Below are positions 63,101-64,000 of a stretch of 64,000 bases of DNA, piece after piece (position 1 is the first letter of the stretch; every line of letters begins with the position of its first letter). The stretch spans positions 4,958,501 to 5,022,500 of the forward strand of contig NC_092570.1 in assembly GCF_037975245.1 (NCBI RefSeq). The letters run 5' to 3'. The stretch comes from Apostichopus japonicus (Eukaryota > Echinodermata > Holothuroidea > Aspidochirotida > Stichopodidae). Below the pieces are notes generated by a model. That model saw only the letters and a list, made by a program, of their open reading frames with translations. It did no database searches and was not told the DNA's origin. The translations under genes and the position numbers were made by a program.

Positions 63101-64000
63101 GGACAATATAAGGAAATGATGATTGAGATGAAGAGAAAGAAATTTTGCTTTAATAAACCGAATTATTAAGCGAATATATTTGTTCCTTTTTGCCCATTTT
63201 GATGAATTAAATGGATATAGTTGAACTTACGACAAGATGTTTCATCAGATTTATCTAAGCAGTTTGTAGTCCCATCGCAGGTTTGATTAGATGAGATACA
63301 TTCTCTTGTGAGTGTGCACATGAACTCCTCGTCTTGGCATCCACCTTCAAAAACAGAAAAAAAACATCGGTGTAATAAACTGTCCTTTCAAATCAAACAA
63401 ATTAGGCTATTTGTCATTTGCATTATATGTAAAGACCACTAATTTTTTTTCTTCATATGGCTATGTAAACTTAACAATCCATCCTTTTCTACAGGCACTA
63501 AATGTGCCATTATAATTTCTAACCGTCATTTCTTCCGTACCACCAGAATAAAGTATAGGATTATTCAAATTTCAAATGTAATTACCTTATTGACGGTATT
63601 TACGAGCTGAATTATAAAGACTTAGCTATTTAAGAGGTATTTTACATTGAAAATTAAGAGTTTAAATTCCATGGTATCCTGACAATTTTCACTATTTTAC
63701 ACCTATTTGATTTATCAAATGATATATATCGATTTTGGCTGTGTATATCCAATTAACGACCTTAGTATGGATGTATGGAGGTGGGAGGAGGGCGGTAATC
63801 TCCAAATTATGTTGTACTACCCAAGACATCATCACTGCAAACCTATGCGTATAAAAGTGGATGACAATACAATATATCTCACTTCCTAAAAACTAGCTAA
63901 CTTGAATACACAAACTCCCGGTACTTGCTTTACTACAGCATATAAACAATTGAAAATATAAATAGGCTACTCCAGTTATCTCTATATCTCCATAAAACTT
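50049..64000 (-). CDS. Gene B: LDLa/CUB mosaic protein with C-terminal catalytically dead trypsin-like domain, 5' end beyond window
   Basis: Visible order (transcript 5' to 3') is six LDLa or LDLa-like exons, microexons, a decayed EGF exon, two CUB exons, a 21-base microexon, then four exons of a trypsin-like domain ending in TAA at 50,049. The frame is continuous: phases are 1-1 up to the protease, then 1-2, 2-1, 1-0 and 0-stop. The protease domain keeps [28 protein letters not shown] and a YGGP motif. It has Asp where His57 should be, Gly at the Asp102 position and Tyr for Ser195, so it cannot be an active serine protease. No IVGG-type activation site is visible. From 55,951 rightward it is a duplicate of gene A. 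Such serine-protease homologues usually act as binding or regulatory proteins; the role here is unknown. Confidence 0.82.
50575..50822. repeat. (GATG)n minisatellite
   Basis: About 60 tetranucleotide units of GATG/GATA lie in the intron between the last two protease exons. The repetitive frames over it are artefacts. Confidence 0.95.
51297..51433 (-). CDS. Gene B trypsin-like exon 3
   Basis: It has 137 bases, phase 1 to 0. It reads [18 protein letters not shown], then [20 protein letters not shown] and EGYGADCY. The FCTGY-EG-ADC tract is the trypsin segment just before the catalytic serine. The polybasic RRRR is unusual there. Confidence 0.84.
51998..52272 (-). CDS. Gene B trypsin-like exon 2, Asp102 replaced
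   Basis: It has 275 bases, phase 2 to 1, donor GTCAGT. It contains [53 protein letters not shown] and VNIFGWNTG. Aligning GLVLMKL with the DIALLKL motif puts Gly at the Asp102 position. ACLP and the GW motif place it confidently in the trypsin fold. Confidence 0.88.
52109..53430 (-). repeat. Right arm of large inverted duplication (partner 46,800-48,359)
   Basis: It is the reverse complement of the plus-strand arm and includes part of trypsin exon 2 and its upstream intron. At 52,580-52,810 and 53,400-53,590 it has short repeats of GTTATTACATTTTGCG, typical of an inserted repetitive element. Confidence 0.86.
53400..53590 (+). repeat. Array of GTTATTACAT/TTTTGCG microrepeats
   Basis: At least six imperfect copies of a roughly 22-base unit (AAAGTTATTACATTTTGCGxC) occur here, with similar arrays at 47,625-47,830 (same strand) and 52,640-52,800 (opposite strand). 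It may be the terminal region of a mobile element that drove the inverted duplication. Confidence 0.7.
53940..54084 (-). CDS. Gene B trypsin-like exon 1, His57 replaced
   Basis: It has 145 bases, phase 1 to 2, donor GTGAGG. It reads [20 protein letters not shown], then [20 protein letters not shown] and WVLTSSDD. The CGGTLI-x3-WVLT tract is the trypsin segment before the catalytic His, but AAHC is replaced by SSDD, losing both His57 and its partner cysteine 58. A (TA)n tract lies 14 bases upstream of the acceptor. Confidence 0.88.
54098..54135. repeat. (TA)n microsatellite next to trypsin exon 1 acceptor
   Basis: 38 bases of TA sit within the acceptor region. Such proximity could affect branch-point choice. 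Confidence 0.93.
54136..55373. other. Gene B intron, nothing recognised
   Basis: I find no domain or splice-bounded frame. One short plus-strand frame at 54,365-54,646 has no support. Confidence 0.6.
55374..55394 (-). CDS. Gene B 21-base microexon
   Basis: ATTCCGCAGATTATTCAGAA plus A lies between acceptor TTTCTAG and donor GTAAGT. It encodes SADYSE in phase 1-1 and links the second CUB to the protease domain. Strong sites on both sides and frame conservation support it; there is no second copy in the window for comparison. Confidence 0.6.
55951..56289 (-). CDS. Gene B CUB domain (paralogue of gene A exon 43)
   Basis: It has 339 bases, phase 1-1. It contains [55 protein letters not shown] and [18 protein letters not shown]. 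The SPTFPQDYP tract, W-D-Y-V and G-F end are standard CUB features; only one cysteine is kept. Confidence 0.9.
57224..57562 (-). CDS. Gene B CUB-like domain (paralogue of gene A exon 42)
   Basis: It has 339 bases, phase 1-1. It starts [20 protein letters not shown], five residues longer than the gene A exon. It contains [19 protein letters not shown] and [13 protein letters not shown]. No cysteines. Confidence 0.86.
58340..58369 (-). CDS. Gene B 30-base microexon (GELPTIIPD)
   Basis: Acceptor ATTTTAG and donor GTGAGT are intact, phase 1-1. It is a paralogue of gene A exon 41 with two residue changes. Confidence 0.62.
58608..58637 (-). pseudogene. Gene B 30-base microexon with destroyed donor
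   Basis: It is a paralogue of gene A exon 40. The reading frame (TDLSTDIPD) survives, but the donor reads TTGAGT instead of GTAAGT, so it should be skipped. Skipping keeps the frame because the exon is 1-1. Confidence 0.68.
58799..58840 (-). CDS. Gene B 42-base microexon
   Basis: It is bounded by acceptor TTGTCAG and donor GTGCTG, phase 1-1, and encodes [13 protein letters not shown]. It is a paralogue of gene A exon 39. Confidence 0.58.
   Translation of the reverse strand, partial: GCFYQPVNRICNG
59066..59178 (-). pseudogene. Decayed EGF exon of gene B
   Basis: It aligns with gene A exon 38 but has lost the acceptor AG and the GCAAGT donor, carries a one-base deletion and several lost cysteines. 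It should be skipped. The rest of gene B stays in frame without it. Confidence 0.8.
59819..59842 (-). CDS. Gene B 24-base microexon (LVTALPG)
   Basis: Acceptor TTCAG and donor GTAAGT are intact, phase 1-1. It is a single copy here, against two in gene A. Confidence 0.66.
60482..60592 (-). CDS. Gene B LDLa domain (paralogue of gene A exon 35)
   Basis: It has 111 bases, phase 1-1, donor GTAAAC. It reads [20 protein letters not shown], then [17 protein letters not shown]. All six cysteines and acidic ligands are kept. Confidence 0.9.
60891..60989 (-). CDS. Gene B small cysteine-rich module (paralogue of gene A exon 34)
   Basis: It has 99 bases, phase 1-1. It reads [20 protein letters not shown], then [13 protein letters not shown]. 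Only two residues differ from gene A, against more change in the flanking intron, which points to purifying selection. Confidence 0.83.
61601..61705 (-). CDS. Gene B LDLa domain (paralogue of gene A exon 33)
   Basis: It has 105 bases, phase 1-1. It reads [20 protein letters not shown], then [16 protein letters not shown]. Six cysteines and the calcium-binding acidic set are intact. Confidence 0.9.
62151..62258 (-). CDS. Gene B LDLa module, four cysteines (paralogue of exon 32)
   Basis: It has 108 bases, phase 1-1. It reads [19 protein letters not shown], then [18 protein letters not shown]. It lacks cysteines I and III, as in gene A. Confidence 0.87.
62417..62533 (-). CDS. Gene B divergent LDLa-like module (paralogue of exon 31)
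   Basis: It has 117 bases, phase 1-1, donor GTCAGT. It reads [18 protein letters not shown], then [20 protein letters not shown]. All six cysteines are conserved with gene A although several other residues changed. Confidence 0.84.
63231..63344 (-). CDS. Gene B LDLa domain (paralogue of exon 30)
   Basis: It has 114 bases, phase 1-1. It reads [16 protein letters not shown], then [19 protein letters not shown] and TSC. It is a full six-cysteine LDLa. It is the most upstream gene B exon in the window; the remaining 650 bases to the edge are intron. Confidence 0.9.

Larger units (their letters stand above)
56134..64000. repeat. Segmental duplicate of 1-about 8,600
   Basis: Position 56,134 aligns with position 1. 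Exons, introns and their order are shared up to the right edge, with many indels. The matching includes intergenic-like intron tracts, so it is genomic duplication and not just exon similarity. It stays alignable to the window edge, so the true right limit is outside. Confidence 0.95.

Overview
The window is invertebrate animal DNA: AT-rich, intron-dense, with phase-1 exons, (TA)n microsatellites, a tRNA-derived SINE and a U2-snRNA-like repeat. The EGF, HYR, LDLa, CUB-like and trypsin-like modules suggest a marine deuterostome, perhaps an echinoderm. That is inferred from domain content only; I cannot name the species.

Two genes dominate, both on the minus strand and in tandem. Gene A starts at 37,666 with a signal-peptide exon and runs off the left edge. 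I can trace about 43 exons and about 2,665 codons. The order is signal peptide, EGF, HYR, HYR, a long array of CUB-like exons interspersed with short LDLa exons, six LDLa or LDLa-like exons, tiny in-frame exons around an EGF exon, then two CUB exons (the last one cut by the window edge). Nearly every exon has the acceptor and donor dinucleotides, a length divisible by three and phase 1 at both ends, the signature of exon shuffling. Gene B enters from the right edge at 64,000 and ends at a stop at 50,049. Its 55,951-64,000 part is a diverged duplicate of gene A's 1-8,600 part. It continues into a trypsin-like domain that has lost all three catalytic residues. Gene A may have a similar domain left of the window.

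Between the genes (37,667-50,048) I find no convincing coding gene. The stretch holds a 1.3-kb tandem duplication, a long-armed foldback, a TIR element with target-site duplication, a U2-like repeat, and one arm of a 1.3-1.6 kb inverted duplication carrying a dead copy of a gene B protease exon. Intron 1 of gene A holds tRNA-SINE copies.

The proteins look secreted, with many interaction modules and, in gene B, a non-catalytic protease homologue at the C-terminus. Scaffold, adhesion or innate-recognition roles are plausible but not shown by the sequence. The main novelties are the microexon family, the coordinated loss of disulfides in LDLa and CUB-like modules, the dead protease, and visible exon birth and decay between the two paralogues.
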